From positions 9,114,001-9,178,000 of the forward strand of contig CP075496.1 of NCBI GenBank assembly GCA_021613535.1: DNA of 64,000 bases, in the 5' to 3' direction. This document shows positions 35,768 through 46,995 of the stretch, one piece after another (position 1 is the first letter of the stretch; each line of letters starts with the position of its first letter). The notes beneath the pieces were generated by a model. The model was not told where the DNA came from. It made no database searches and saw only the letters and a list, made by a program, of their open reading frames with translations. A program made the translations under genes and the position numbers. This DNA comes from Adineta vaga (taxonomy: Eukaryota; Rotifera).

Positions 35768-36296
35768 TCTAAAAAAGAAACGAAGAAAAGCATCATATTA
35801 TGGATTTATTCAGTCAACAATGTTGTTACATAGTTGTTAGAATATACACTTACACTATAAGAAAAAGAAAAAAAACGAAAGGTATTTAACAGAACTGATA
35901 AGAAGGTGTGCTGATGTGCTTATGTTTATCAAATAACATGAAAATATTTTTACTTCATAAGTATTGCGTTGACATATTTTGTTCTACTTTATGTATTTTA
36001 TACAAAATGAAATTTTGTCAACGTAATAAACATCGCAAACTGACTATAGTATAGCATTTCAAAAAGCATTATCATTCTGACGATATAGGTAACAATGATG
36101 ATACCATTTTTCCTTTCTATAACCATTTGTTTTTACTATTTGAAATCTTAAAGTCTTACTAAAATTTAAGATGCATCGAGCAACAACTCAGAACGCAAAT
36201 AACAAAGAAGAACATTAGTGTTAGATTAGATCATTTTATTTTATATCATAAGTACTAATAGTTTTGTTGACAAATGAATTTCTTATTCGAGATTTG
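35768..36296. other. Intergenic, nothing seen
   Basis: AT-rich spacer between the start of the RidA gene and the end of the DUF6970 gene. No feature recognised. Confidence 0.4.
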
Positions 36297-36647
36297 TTAA
36301 GCACGTGGTACTGTCCAGATATTTTCTAATTGTTGACCTTTCTCACCGAAATCGATGCATTTACCATCACCACGACCTGTAAAACCGCCTGATGGAACAC
36401 AAATTTGACGACATTCTCCATCAAACAATGGATTGAACCGATCACAACAGCTGCTTGTAGCTAAATAAGTTATTTTACCACGATACATATAACTATCAAT
36501 ACGGATGTATGGACTAAGACGAGGTGTAGAATTAAGTCCATCGATCATTTTGTGGATACATTTTGGAATTTCTGCTGTTTTAGCTGTTGCTGATGAAAAA
36601 GAAGCAGCAATAGCAATGAAAATAATAGCAAGAATAAAAGTTCTCAT
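36297..36647 (-). CDS. Secreted DUF6970-type Cys-rich protein
   Basis: 116 aa, single exon. Signal peptide MRTFILAIIFIAIAASFSSA. The mature part has CIHKMIDGLNSTPRLSP, a beta segment SYMYRGKITYLATSSCCDRF, then FDGECRQICVPSGGFTGRGD and GKCIDFGEK. The CC(D), NPLFDxxC, ICxPxGGFTGxGDGxC pattern is that of a small lipoprotein-like bacterial family (DUF6970, common in Bacteroidetes). Function unknown. Such a bacterial-type, intronless secreted protein in an animal genome suggests horizontal transfer. Five Cys in the mature chain suggest disulfides. Confidence 0.75.
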   Translation of the reverse strand: MRTFILAIIFIAIAASFSSATAKTAEIPKCIHKMIDGLNSTPRLSPYIRIDSYMYRGKITYLATSSCCDRFNPLFDGECRQICVPSGGFTGRGDGKCIDFGEKGQQLENIWTVPRA

Positions 36648-38397
36648 GTTGCTTTATAATCCAATAATATCTACAAAGTTCAAGAAAAGAAGGCAATGCA
36701 TATTTTCTTTTTCTTATGGTATTATCAAAACAAGATTCAGTATTTGTATAAATTTGGCACAAAATATTGCATCGAAATCAATATAAATAATAGAAAGGAG
36801 AGGTGCTAAATTCTACACTGATATTTTCATTTTCCAATTCGTTATCATATGACTCTATTGCCTCTTCTAAAGCCTTTGCCATACGTATTTGGTTCTCATG
36901 ATAAATCAAGATATTGTTATCATATTTGATTCTAGTTTAATTGTATGGCTCGTAAAATGATATGAAGCAAGAACGCGTGCTGTGTTATTTACTTGTAATC
37001 TTTCTATATACAATTTCATGAATAGAAAAACTAGATATATCACTGAAAGAGCAGATATCGTCAAAACTCATAATTATATGCTCAACATACATACAAAAAT
37101 GCGTTAATAGAGTAGACAATTAATATTAATATTTTTTTCAGCAAAATAAAGATATTTCGTCTTATAATATGCCTTATTCTAGTATTGGTGAATACATAAT
37201 GCATGCAGACCGAAATAATCCATATCGTATACATCAGTAGAACAAATCACATGTAATGCTATTCATTGTTATATTAAGACATTTAAACAAAATAGTGAAT
37301 GTGTTGATACTATTATTGGAGATTCGAAAACGATTTTTTTTGTTTGAAATTAAGTGAACTATTTCTGTTTTATATAGCTATCGATACTATGATTACTAAA
37401 AAGGTTCTGGTTTTTCTCATTGAAAATCGTGGTGATGAAGCACCAATGTGTAAAGCATGTAGGGCAAATATTTATGCAAGAGAAAAAGATCATAGCAAGA
37501 TATTGTTTTCAATGATTCGTATTAAATTTTTTCGCTCAATAAAACATGAGATTCTCTTATGGTAAGCTTACTGAAGGAAAATATAAACGTGTCGAAAATA
37601 GCTTCTACCTAAAGTCAATGATCTGCATATATAAATAGGGTCTATCGAAATAGATATATGCCATTGTTTTTTGCTTCGGCATATTCTAATTTCAAGCGAA
37701 ACGAACTTCACATGTTTGTGTGAAAAAATATTTCACATAGTATTTTTTCTTCATTGAATGTGGTGTAACGTAAGAATTTGCTAGATGCTCTAGTATTTTC
37801 ACGATGAAATTGTACCAGTCATTGAATGTCATCTTATCATTCAATAAATTATATTATGGAAAGAAGAGAGAAAAACGTGTTCGTATAACAATCATTGATC
37901 CAAATTATCCTAGATTTCAGGAGTCAATTTTCGACTTTTCATCAACAAAAATAAACGCTTTATAAAAACAGACTTCAACTTTTATGAAGACAACTACACT
38001 TAAATGAATCAATTCATTCGTAAAATATTATTGTATCGCTGAAACTGTTTTTTATTTGTTATTGTTCAATAGCAACATTATGGAAAAACGCTTTGTGTTC
38101 GGAATGAAATCAATAGCATCTTCTTTTTTGAACGACTTTCCAACAAATTCTTATCGTACATTCGTATTCTCTATGTTCACTCTCGTCGTTTTCTTTTCAA
38201 GTTAATTAGTAGTTTTCTATTCAAAATACATCACTAGAATATAAGGTTTCATATGATGTAGTTTATTTGCCATCTAAACTATATAGATATAACTACGTCA
38301 ATTCATAAAAGATGTTCTAATAATAAGATAGAATGCGAATTTCATTATTTCGAAAAACTGGGGAAAAATAAACAATATATGATTCATATATGAGAAG
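36648..38397. other. Intergenic, no gene seen
   Basis: 1.75 kb of AT-rich DNA. A short + frame around 37378-37563 contains two CxxC-like cysteines (MCKAC) after an AG acceptor and might be an exon relic, but nothing links it to a family. Confidence 0.35.
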
Positions 38398-38520
38398 ATG
38401 AAATTTCTCAAAATATTACCCCCTGTGTTATGTTTTGTGACTTTTTGTAAAAAGAATTCTACGTTATCATGTAATCAATGTACGACACAGGGACGTTTTG
38501 TTTTCGGTGAAACTTGCTAA
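38398..38520 (+). CDS. Possible small secreted Cys-containing peptide (40 aa)
   Basis: ATG at 38398 opens a 41-codon frame to TAA at 38518-38520: a hydrophobic start (KFLKILPPVLCFVTF), then CNQC, and a Cys at the very end (FGETC). A signal peptide plus a Cys-rich mature part is plausible, but no homologue is known to me and the frame could be chance in AT-rich DNA. A frame ending in the similar FGETC stop occurs at 47941-47973. Confidence 0.2.
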   Translation: MKFLKILPPVLCFVTFCKKNSTLSCNQCTTQGRFVFGETC

Positions 38521-39261
38521 AATATGAAATAACATTTATCACGCATATCTTTTATTTGACTCATCTTCCTCTTACTTTTTCTACGTAGTCAAAAGAATGA
38601 TCTTAGTCAGAATCTTTTGAAAATAAAATAACAATCGTCTTGATAAAAGAGAATAATCCATCTCGCCGATATATATGAACCATCAACCATAGTAAAATTT
38701 CGATTATTTTTATGAACATTTGATGTTATAGAGTCTTGCAGATAAAATTGTAAGCTGTTGTATTTATTTATTTTTCTTTTACAAATTGGTTTTTTCCTTG
38801 TAAATAGTTTCGAAATTGAAGTATGTGGGTGTATTGACACATTTAAAATATTTTTAATATTGCATGATTTTGTATTATTCTACCTGTATCCTTACGATAT
38901 CTTACCACTTCCTATTTTTCTCACTTTGTATAGCTTATTTACCATGCTGGTATACGAATTCGATCAACGAACGAATAACATCACAATAATGACAAAATAT
39001 CAAATATTCGTATGGAAATGTAATGAAAAAGTTGTCAGACTGGGAATCTTCAGATTCTTTTGCGAAGAGTCATAATCTACCTTCGTTTTGTTATCATTCG
39101 GAAGCTTCAACAAAGAAATGTATTTTTATTTTCATGTAACATATATAAACACTTTCATTCGTCGTAAAGTATTTCATATTTGAAAAATTCTAAAGAAAGT
39201 GATTAAACAATAAAATTATTTTTACATAATCTAATTTTAATTACTTTCAAAATTAATTATA
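38521..39261. other. Intergenic, nothing seen
   Basis: AT-rich. The + frame 38758-39075 is hydrophobic at its start but shows no recognisable domain and is not called. Confidence 0.35.
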
Positions 39262-39670
39262 ATGAATTCAAAACTCCGTATCTTAATCATTGTATTGATT
39301 ATTATACTATTCGTTACTGATACCATACATCAACGTGTTAGAACACCATCACATAGTAAGAGAAAATTTAATCTTTATTTCTTTCAGACTGATATATAAT
39401 GAATTGTTGCTCTTTTAGAAATATCGAAAAACAAAAACCCATGAAATTATTCATAAATAACATAGTACAGTAGTGAGAGTGAATCGAATTAGATTCAATG
39501 CTGTTAATATGATATTTAGATAAATTCTACCAAAGAAGAAGCGTCCACATTATTGCAAAGGAATAAACTTCGAAGAAGAAAACAAATGCAACCAACATTG
39601 TAAAAAGCAAAAGTATAACACTGGATATTGTGAACCGTATCAAAAGTATCGTTGTCTTTGTCGTGGCTAA
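39262..39670 (+). CDS. Defensin-like CS-alpha-beta peptide (defensin A; frame at the exon junction unresolved)
   Basis: Exon 1 (39262-39355) encodes a signal peptide (LRILIIVLIIILFVTDT) and ends in phase 1 at a GTAAGA donor. The last exon, ending at the TAA 39668-39670, encodes six Cys with the invertebrate-defensin spacing C...CxxxC...C...CxC: pieces HYCKGINF, KCNQHCKK, TGYCEPY and RCLCRG at the terminus. Using the obvious acceptor ATTTAG at about 39522 leaves the frame off by a net -1 before the first Cys; no other clean phase-1 acceptor was found, so it may be a damaged gene or a base may be missing. Predicted role: secreted antimicrobial. The same exon layout is seen in the gene at 49134. 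An AATAAA lies at 39742. Confidence 0.6.
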
Positions 39671-39874
39671 TTTACATTACCGATTTAACATACGTTTTGT
39701 TCTGGGAATTTTGTATGAATATTTCTCAAAAAAAAATCTCTAATAAAATAAACAAAATATAAATCCATAACACTAACGTCTGAATGTCAATCATTTATAT
39801 AGAGAAATTTATCGTCTCTCAGTCTATCGAACGTAGTAGCATGAAAATCGAATAAGAGCAATAGATGTTTCTAA

Positions 39875-40660
39875 TCATTTTCTATATGTAGGAAAATTCG
39901 ATGCTGAAAATCCTAAGGACGTTGTTATTGACGATGATGTTAGTACCGCTGTTTTTGCTGTTGTAATAACCGATTTCTTATATGATTCGAGAAATTTATT
40001 TATTTTCGCGTGAGCTGCTCGATTGTTCATAAAATATTCTTGAACAAGTGCGGTTGGATCAGCAACAGAATCATATTTATCTTGCAGTTCTTCTGGTAAG
40101 CCACACAATCCTACTCGACAAGATGGATCATTGTCGAATAGTCCAAGACAACAGCTCTAAACCAAATTTCGGTTGTTGTTTCGAAGAGCCACGTTGAACA
40201 AGTTTTGTTTTTTGTAACACAACCTGGGCTTGATCATTATTCAGTGGTGTATTTGCATCGAGATCATATACAAATCCATCGTGATAATGACAATTGCCAT
40301 AGTTTGTCTTCGATGGAATATAATTTTCATGACATTGAGGACACACTTTTTCAGTTTCATTATCAACACGTTTTTTTTTTCATCATCTTTTTCCTTTTGT
40401 AGTTGTTGAGCAGTCTTCTTGAATTCGATATCATCAATGATCGTTTGTCGCAAGAATGAATATTTAACAACAATAACTATCCATTTCTCCTTGACCATTT
40501 TCGGATTTTAAAACATATATGAACTCCGGTACAGATAGTAAATTAAATAAAAGAAAAACCTAACATTGTTGTCAACTATTTCTTCGACAATAGCAGTCTT
40601 GCATTTTTCTCGAATAAATTGATACAAACGCACATTTGAGATTGATTCTGATTTCGACAT
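39875..40660 (-). pseudogene. Cys/His-motif protein of unknown function, two frame breaks
   Basis: Exon 1 is 40660-40565 (MSKSESISNVRLYQFIREKC...), then a 75 bp intron with weak sites, then 40489-39875. The body reads IDDIEFKKTAQQLQKEKDDE, then in another frame VCPQCHENYIPS and CHYHDGFVYDLDAN (zinc-ligand-like Cys/His), then in a third step CCLGLFDNDPSCRVGLCGLP and DPTALVQEYFMNNRAAHAKI. The first break (net -1) falls exactly at a ten-base A/T homopolymer at 40371-40380. The second (net +1) is near 40155. With both repaired conceptually it would be about 235 aa. The family is not named. Homopolymer miscalling is a real alternative to true decay. Confidence 0.55.
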
Positions 40661-40694
40661 TTTAGAATCTCAGACATTGAGCATAATTAATGAA

Positions 40695-41730
40695 TCAATG
40701 TCGAAAAACAAGCATCGATCGATTGTACTCATTAGATTCTAAAAGGAGTAAATAGGAGAATAATAATTTCAAAGATTCATTAGATAATTCAATAAGACAT
40801 TTACGATCATTCAGATCAATAAGAATACGACCTGATGGTAAAATTCTAGGTAAAATCAGTGAATATTCTTCCAATGCACGATCTTGTTTCGATTGAAATA
40901 CATATGGGTACATTCGACATATTTCGGGTAGTGTACCAATACCAAACCAGCAGCTGAATTCACGTACAGCATTATCTGCTAATTCAAGCAACAGATGATC
41001 AGTGAGAACAGTTTGATCACCTTCATCCATCATCACAAGAATACTTGATTTGAGTGCAACAACTGCTGCTCCATTAAAATTTGTACCGATTTTCACAAGG
41101 AAATCTAATCTTTCGTTCGTGGATACTTGTGAATTTTTGCATAATAATGGTCTTGACATTTTCTTTCGTATTTGCGGCGATGGTCGGCCAACAAAAACTT
41201 TTGCTTGCATCCGACGAAGCAAAGCTTCATCCATCATACTACGTCGATTTGTTGCTTCCAAAACAATCAAATTAGGTATATTTTTGACACATTCAATATG
41301 GGATAAAAGTACACTGATTCCATCAACTTTCGATTGCTGTGCATTATTATCTCGTTTAGGTACGAGACCATCAATTTCATTAATAGTCATAGCACAAATC
41401 AAATATGGAACGGTTTTCGATATTCATCAATCAGATTCAAGTCAAGTAAGTCTTTCAATTCTTTGATTTTTTCGATCACTTTCGATTTCTGACTCTTGCT
41501 AGTATGTATCGATGCTTTACTCTGTTGTGTATTTCACGTTTTTGTAACAATTCTTTTTCTGCTTTATGCTTCTTTCCCTGATAGTTAATACGAATTTGTC
41601 GACCTTCATCATGCTTTATCTCCCAATTCTTGTTATTAAATTGATTAATAGCCATAGTTCTTGCTTCATCTATAAGTTTTTGTGCAGTCTACATTGTTGA
41701 TAACTATTCTGTAGACTACTTCTGTTGAGA
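40695..41730 (-). pseudogene. AAA+ ATPase remnant lacking the Walker A segment
   Basis: The frame 41402-40695 encodes the second half of an AAA+ module: Walker B-like ICAMTINEIDGLVPKR (start of the ORF), sensor-1-like LIVLEATNRRSMMDEALLRR with arginine-finger candidates, VFVGRPSPQIRKK, and a C-terminal lid (FNGAAVVALKSSI, ELADNAVREF). Upstream, 41730-41410, coding-like sequence in two other frames (AQKLIDEARTMAINQF, KHDEGRQIRINYQGKKHKAE; IKELKDLLDLNLIDEYRKP) stops just where the P-loop block should be, and I find no GxxGxGK[ST]. The Walker A region seems deleted and the frames are broken, so this is a dead gene. Confidence 0.75.
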
Positions 41731-41828
41731 GATTTTTCTTATTTATCTTCGTTTCTGTTTTTGTAACTGATATAACCATGAAAGACAAAAATGACAAGGG
41801 AATTGCTTTTTTCAAACTATAGTTATCG

Positions 41829-44177
41829 TTGATTGATAAAAGAAGAAAGATACTAGAGCTATATGATAGTTGTATCAGTAATATGAAACTACACGATCTT
41901 CCCTATTTTCAGCTAGAACAAATTAATGATGAAAGATCATCTTATCAACGAAAAATATACATTCACGTTATAAACGTCAACAATATGAAACAAACAGTAG
42001 TTTTTCTCCATGGCGATGTAATCGTGGTTTGGAGATTGCCGTTGGTAGTATTGATAATCGCATGTGTTTATGTCCACCAGCGTATTATGGTGAAACTTGC
42101 CAATATCAAAATCAGCGAGTCAGTCTCACTATATGAAGTTTCAAACCTATGAATATTTAACAGCGTTTAGTATTGTTGTTGCTCTTGTTGATAATCGAAC
42201 ACAAGCTCATTCAATGGAACAATTTACTCATTTATCACTACAAGATTGTTCAAATAAATATGATGTTAATCTTCTATATTCTACTAGACCCAAACAATTC
42301 AGTGTCAACTATTCATTACATATTCATATTTATGATAAAAGTTCATTAAAGTATCGTGCGAGTCAGTCTTATCCACTCAAGTTTTCCTTTCTGTCAGTAC
42401 ATCTTCTTAGCGTTTATCTAGAAATTCCAGTTGACGAAATAGTACAAAATAATCAATACAATCTTAAATATGGTGAACACGGACGATGTATCTCATTCAT
42501 AAATAACAATATGGATAGTTTCTGTCAATGTGAACGAGGCTGGTCCGGTCCAATTTGCAATATATTTCATGCGTGTCAACATAATAGTATATGTCTTTCC
42601 TACCGATGAGCGTTTTTCCAACAATCGAAACTTTAAATGTATATGCAACGAAAGTTATTCAGGATCGTACTGTGAAAATGAAAATACTCGCATTGATATT
42701 AGTTTTTCACATGATATTATTATTTCTTCATCGATAATAGCTCATTTTATAACAGTAAGCAATAATTCACATCCAACATATTCGAGTATATATAAAAAGA
42801 TTGGATTCGATCGAGTTGAAATTATATTTTATATCTCCGATACGTTTCATATAATTTTCGTTGAATTTTATCACACTTATTATCTGCTTATACTTCAGCA
42901 ATACCATACATCTAAAAACCATATCATCGCTCAAGTCAGATCGTCTCAACAATGTGCACAAATTACTGAATTATTCAATGGAACAATCCTGAATTTACCA
43001 CCACTTCATCGTATCAAATATCACTAGCTGCCTTGTCAGCAACAAATAAACAAACTCGCGTGTTTTCATGATACTTTTTATGTGTTTATGTAGTGAACGT
43101 TATGCTAATTGTTTTCCATTTGAACAACGACCACCTCGTATATGTTCCGGTTACAATATATGCGAAAATGGTGCTCAATGTCGTTAAGATTATCTTGAAT
43201 GTCCCAAGTCAACATGTATATGTTCTGAATGTTTCTTTGGTTCACGCTGTCAGTTTGCAACCACAGGGCTAGGACTATCACTTGATGCTATTTTTGGCTA
43301 TCAAATTCGACCTCGCAAACCGTTTACACAACAACGAACTATTATTAAAATTAGTACTACTATTGTAATTTGTATGATGGTATGCAGTTTATTTAATAGT
43401 ATTTCTTCAATAATCACTTTTCAAAACAAAACACTACGTCAAATTGATTGTGGAATCTATTTACTAGTATTTTATTCGCATTAAAATTTTCCCTACTCAT
43501 TCTTACTCAAACAGCCGTCGTTAATAACAATAATATACGAAGTCTTATCTGTCTATTACATGATTTTTCACTAGATATTGCCTTGCATACTTATGGTTGG
43601 CTCAGTACATGCGTAGCCATTGAAAGAACTTTAACTGTATGAAAAGGTACCACATTCAACAAGTTGAAAAGTAAGGAAACTGCGACATGAATCTTACAAG
43701 TCGTTATTTCTATAAATATTTCTACAAATCTTCAAGATACATTTCATCGCCGTTTAATCAATGTATCGAAAAAACAACGTATCTAGTGTCTCATTACTTA
43801 TTCATTGTCCTTTCAAATCTTCACTTCTATCACGAAAATTTTACATTTTGTTTTTCCGTTTTTAATCAATGTCATTTCTGCTCTTTTAATTATTATCATT
43901 ATTGCTCATAAACGATCCATGGTTCAACCTGAACAATTCCAAAAACATAAACATTTGATTATTTCTGCTTGTGCAATTATTCTAATAAATTTACCTCGTA
44001 TTATCATTTCATTTTTATCAGTTTGAACGAAATCAGCACGTGAACCTTGGCTATTTCATATCATTTATTTCGTCAATGTTGGTTTTCGTTATTTTCGTTA
44101 TTCAATCCAATTTATATAAGGAATATATGCGAATACTTGGAAAATATCGAACAATAATACAATCTTATTTTCATTGA
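41829..44177 (+). pseudogene. Decayed, 5'-truncated paralogue of the LDLa/EGF GPCR
   Basis: Pieces align in order with the C-terminal half of the GPCRs at 25.4 and 50.9 kb: CLCPPAYYGETCQYQNQR, YSTRPKQFSVNYSL, CQCERGWSGPICN, CICNESYSGSYCEN, CICSECFFGSRC, a first helix region around TTIVICMMVCSLFN, GWLSTCVAIERTLTV (end of TM3), a TM5-TM6 region, and the end KEYMRILGKYRTII. They are spread over several frames with internal stops (for example TAA after GAQCR near 43185 and breaks near 42135, 42605 and 43025). The first 830 or so residues, including the LDLa block, are missing. Identity to the intact copies is only moderate, so the split is older than the inverted duplication. Confidence 0.88.
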
Positions 44178-44823
44178 TATAGTTCCCAATAATTCGACAA
44201 AACATTCACTTTCATCATAAAAAACTTAACGTTTCTCTTGATAACTTCACGATAGAATCCAATGAGTTTGTTCTGATCCTGTCGAAATAGAGATTAGAAC
44301 GAGATAATACTTTTCGGAATCTAACTTTGTGATAAGACAATGCCATGTAGAATCACCATATTCTAGGTGATACATATTTTAATAACAAAAAAAGACTATT
44401 CTGATTCGCTTTCACCATAACAACATCATCATTATTTTCCAAAAAACAATTTTAAACATTTGTATCTCAATCTTGAAAGATGAATAGAACGTGAATGTAG
44501 ATAGAGATGTAAGGCGATGCCTCAATCGTCGGCTCAACTGCACGGTTTATACCTCTATATGTAGGTATTTCTCTTCTTTCCACTTTCACACCCACCCCCA
44601 AGATACCCAGTGGATCTCATCGGTGTAACCGATGAAGGAAGTGAATATGTTACGTAATATTTTCATTACCTCAAAATCATTCGAATATAGAAGTTCACTT
44701 TTACAATTATTTCGCATAAGATTCATGATTTTGATCGCAACACAAACGACGATATAATTGATTCGAATACGAGAAATTTTTATTTCTATGAATGAAACTT
44801 GAGAAGTACAAAAAAATATCCGT
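44178..44823. other. Intergenic, nothing seen
   Basis: AT-rich. The minus frame at 44586-44849 overlaps the last exon of the next gene in another frame and is not protein-like. Confidence 0.35.
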
Positions 44824-45616
44824 CTAAGCAGCCATCTTTTTTGCCTCATATTGACGTTGCGCCGTAGCTTGTTCAGCCATACGACGACAATAAAACCAGT
44901 TCTATAAATGAAGAGAATATATTAATGTATATCCAACAAATCTACTAACTTCCAAATCTAAAAAAAAATCAAAACTTTCATTATGGAATTCTTTGCTGAT
45001 TGATCTAAGTTCATCAATTCCAGGAGATTTGTTGATCATATAATCTAAATAAGTATTTAGAGGGAATAAATATTCATCAAACAGATAGATACTTACATTG
45101 GCGTAAGTATAGAAGTTGTTGCTCAGTTAGTTTATTTTCAACAATAATTAAATCTAAACAAAGAATCAATCATTTAACATTTACAAACATCATACACATA
45201 TACTTCTCTTTCAAATTTTATTAAACACCTCCATTATTCTATGTACTCAATCGTTTTCTCTCATCATTCGGATTTCCATGCAGTAGATCATTTTCTCAAT
45301 AAACTGTATAATATCAATGTTTCAAATAGAATCATTGTACAATTTCTACTTTTTTTTCAAAAATATAATTAAAATCATTAATGATCAAAAAGGATCAAGC
45401 TAAGATGTTCTACATCAGACAACAAATAGAGGACATTGTAGGCACCGTTATAAAACAGAATTATTTATTTTAACATTTATTATAGAAATAATGTATTGAA
45501 GAATTGATAAAGGAAGGAGTTCTCAAATTTTCTATAAGATAAATTAGAAAATGATATTTATATCACTTACTTTGTGCACATTTAGCGAGAAATGTCCAAC
45601 TATGATAATAACCCAT
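44824..45616 (-). CDS. Short homeodomain-like protein (about 91 aa), Asn51 position altered
   Basis: Four exons fit in phase on the minus strand: 45616-45571, 45153-45097, 45044-44950 and 44901-44824; introns are 417, 52 and 48 bp, and the spliced length is 276 nt. The protein reads LTEQQLLYLRQYYMINKSPG (helix 1 region), IDELRSISKEFH (helix 2), then DLENWFYCRRMAEQATAQRQ, which matches the homeodomain recognition-helix signature WFxNRR except that the invariant Asn51 is Cys. A lysine/alanine tail follows. HOPX is a known example of a small homeodomain-only protein without DNA contacts, so a non-DNA-binding role is possible. The start is uncertain; more 5' exons may exist beyond 45640. Confidence 0.5.
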
Positions 45617-46194
45617 TCGAAGAACCGTTGAAATGAACTTTATTAGAAATACTTTCTTTATTCAACAACTTTTATGTTGCTCACAATCGTATACATTGAA
45701 TATATATATATATGATAGACTGAAGAGCAAATCTGTCGTGCATTGTTTCTTAGATCAATCTGACGAACGAACACATACATTCATTATATGAATAAAAATT
45801 CGAGGGTGAACGAAAAAAATGTCGTCAGGAAAAGAGAAAAAAAAATATACTCAAATGAAGTCTTATATGAATTAGTTTATATCGAAGATTATTTTTGATT
45901 AAATTCAATTGAAACATATTCTCTTTTAATTCTTCTCTTTATTTATTTAAAACGATGGTGATCAGCTATAAAAATCTGAACGTGTAAATAAATATTATCG
46001 TATCGACGTGAAGCTAGAACCATAGAGCTAGCACCACGAAAGAAATAATATATAAAAAGGAATTTATGTCCATAAAAATGAGTTCATTCGACGCAGAATC
46101 AAATTCTGCATCGAATGGTGGTACTTTCATCATCAGAAGAAGATTGGGAAAAGTTTCACTTAGATCTTTAATTTTCTCTTATACGTATATGTCC
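45617..46194. other. Intergenic, nothing seen
   Basis: AT-rich with an (AT)n run near 45699-45711. No gene recognised. Confidence 0.35.
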
Positions 46195-46229
46195 TAGGCA
46201 AAATTGAGTTTTAGGCAAAATTAAACTTA
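46195..46229 (+). repeat. Left terminal inverted repeat
   Basis: About 35 bp, pairs with 46996-47032 on the opposite strand. Contains the repeated GGCAAAATT motif. Confidence 0.7.
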
Positions 46230-46754
46230 GGTAAAATTCGTTTATAATTAGGCGCACAGTCAAGAAATTAGTTTTTCTTTTATAATTAAATGCTAGTTTT
46301 TATTCAGGTAATTTAGATAAATGTATTAACCATGATGAATAGAGGGAGACAGCGCAGATGAATAGATAGTGGAAGTATCTTAGAAGTATACTGAATTCCC
46401 AGATGGTCATAATACTAATTTCAAAAAAGACAAGATCATTCGACAATCTATAGTTCGTTGAATAAAGCTAGAAAAACATGGACGAGACGAAATCATGTGA
46501 TCATCAAACCTTCGCAACTTGCTCGTAGAGATCTGTATGAAGAAGAAAATATTCTTAACACCTACAGTTGCGACAAGAGTGAGCCGGAGAAATTGCAACT
46601 CGTTCTAAAAGAGGAACATTTTCATACCAGCACTGAACACATTTAAACATTTTTTATTAAATCCTTCTTCTCCTCCTTTTTGGTCGGACTATTAACATCA
46701 TACTCATTAGTAATTCTTATAATCTCGAAACTATACATTTTTCCCAACTAAATT

Positions 46755-46915
46755 TAATTTCTAATGAGTACAACTCGCGAGCTCTATATCTTCCTAAACT
46801 TTAGTGTAATTTCTGTTGAATACAAGTAGCGAACTCTACAACTTCCAAACTTTTTGTTCATTTTCTATTGAATACAATTTATCATATAAATACCTATCTA
46901 AACTTCATTTCTATA
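46755..46915 (+). repeat. Three degenerate tandem units of about 52 bp inside the TIR element
   Basis: Units share TTTCTRNTGARTACAA, then a GCGARCTCTA-like middle, then TTCCNAACTTT. The second unit is closest to the first and the third is more diverged. Confidence 0.55.
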
Positions 46916-46995
46916 TTAAGCATAATTTAAAACATGCGAACATATTTTAAACTAAGATTTATATTTGAAATTAAAACTTAGAATACCTGAAAAAT

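Noticed and set aside
44586-44849. Minus-strand 87-codon ORF
   Set aside because: It overlaps the last exon of the homeodomain-like gene in another frame; the exon frame has splice support and the ORF does not.
46407-46646. ORFs inside the TIR element as a transposase
   Set aside because: Only about 60 codons, no DDE/D motif and overlapping on both strands.
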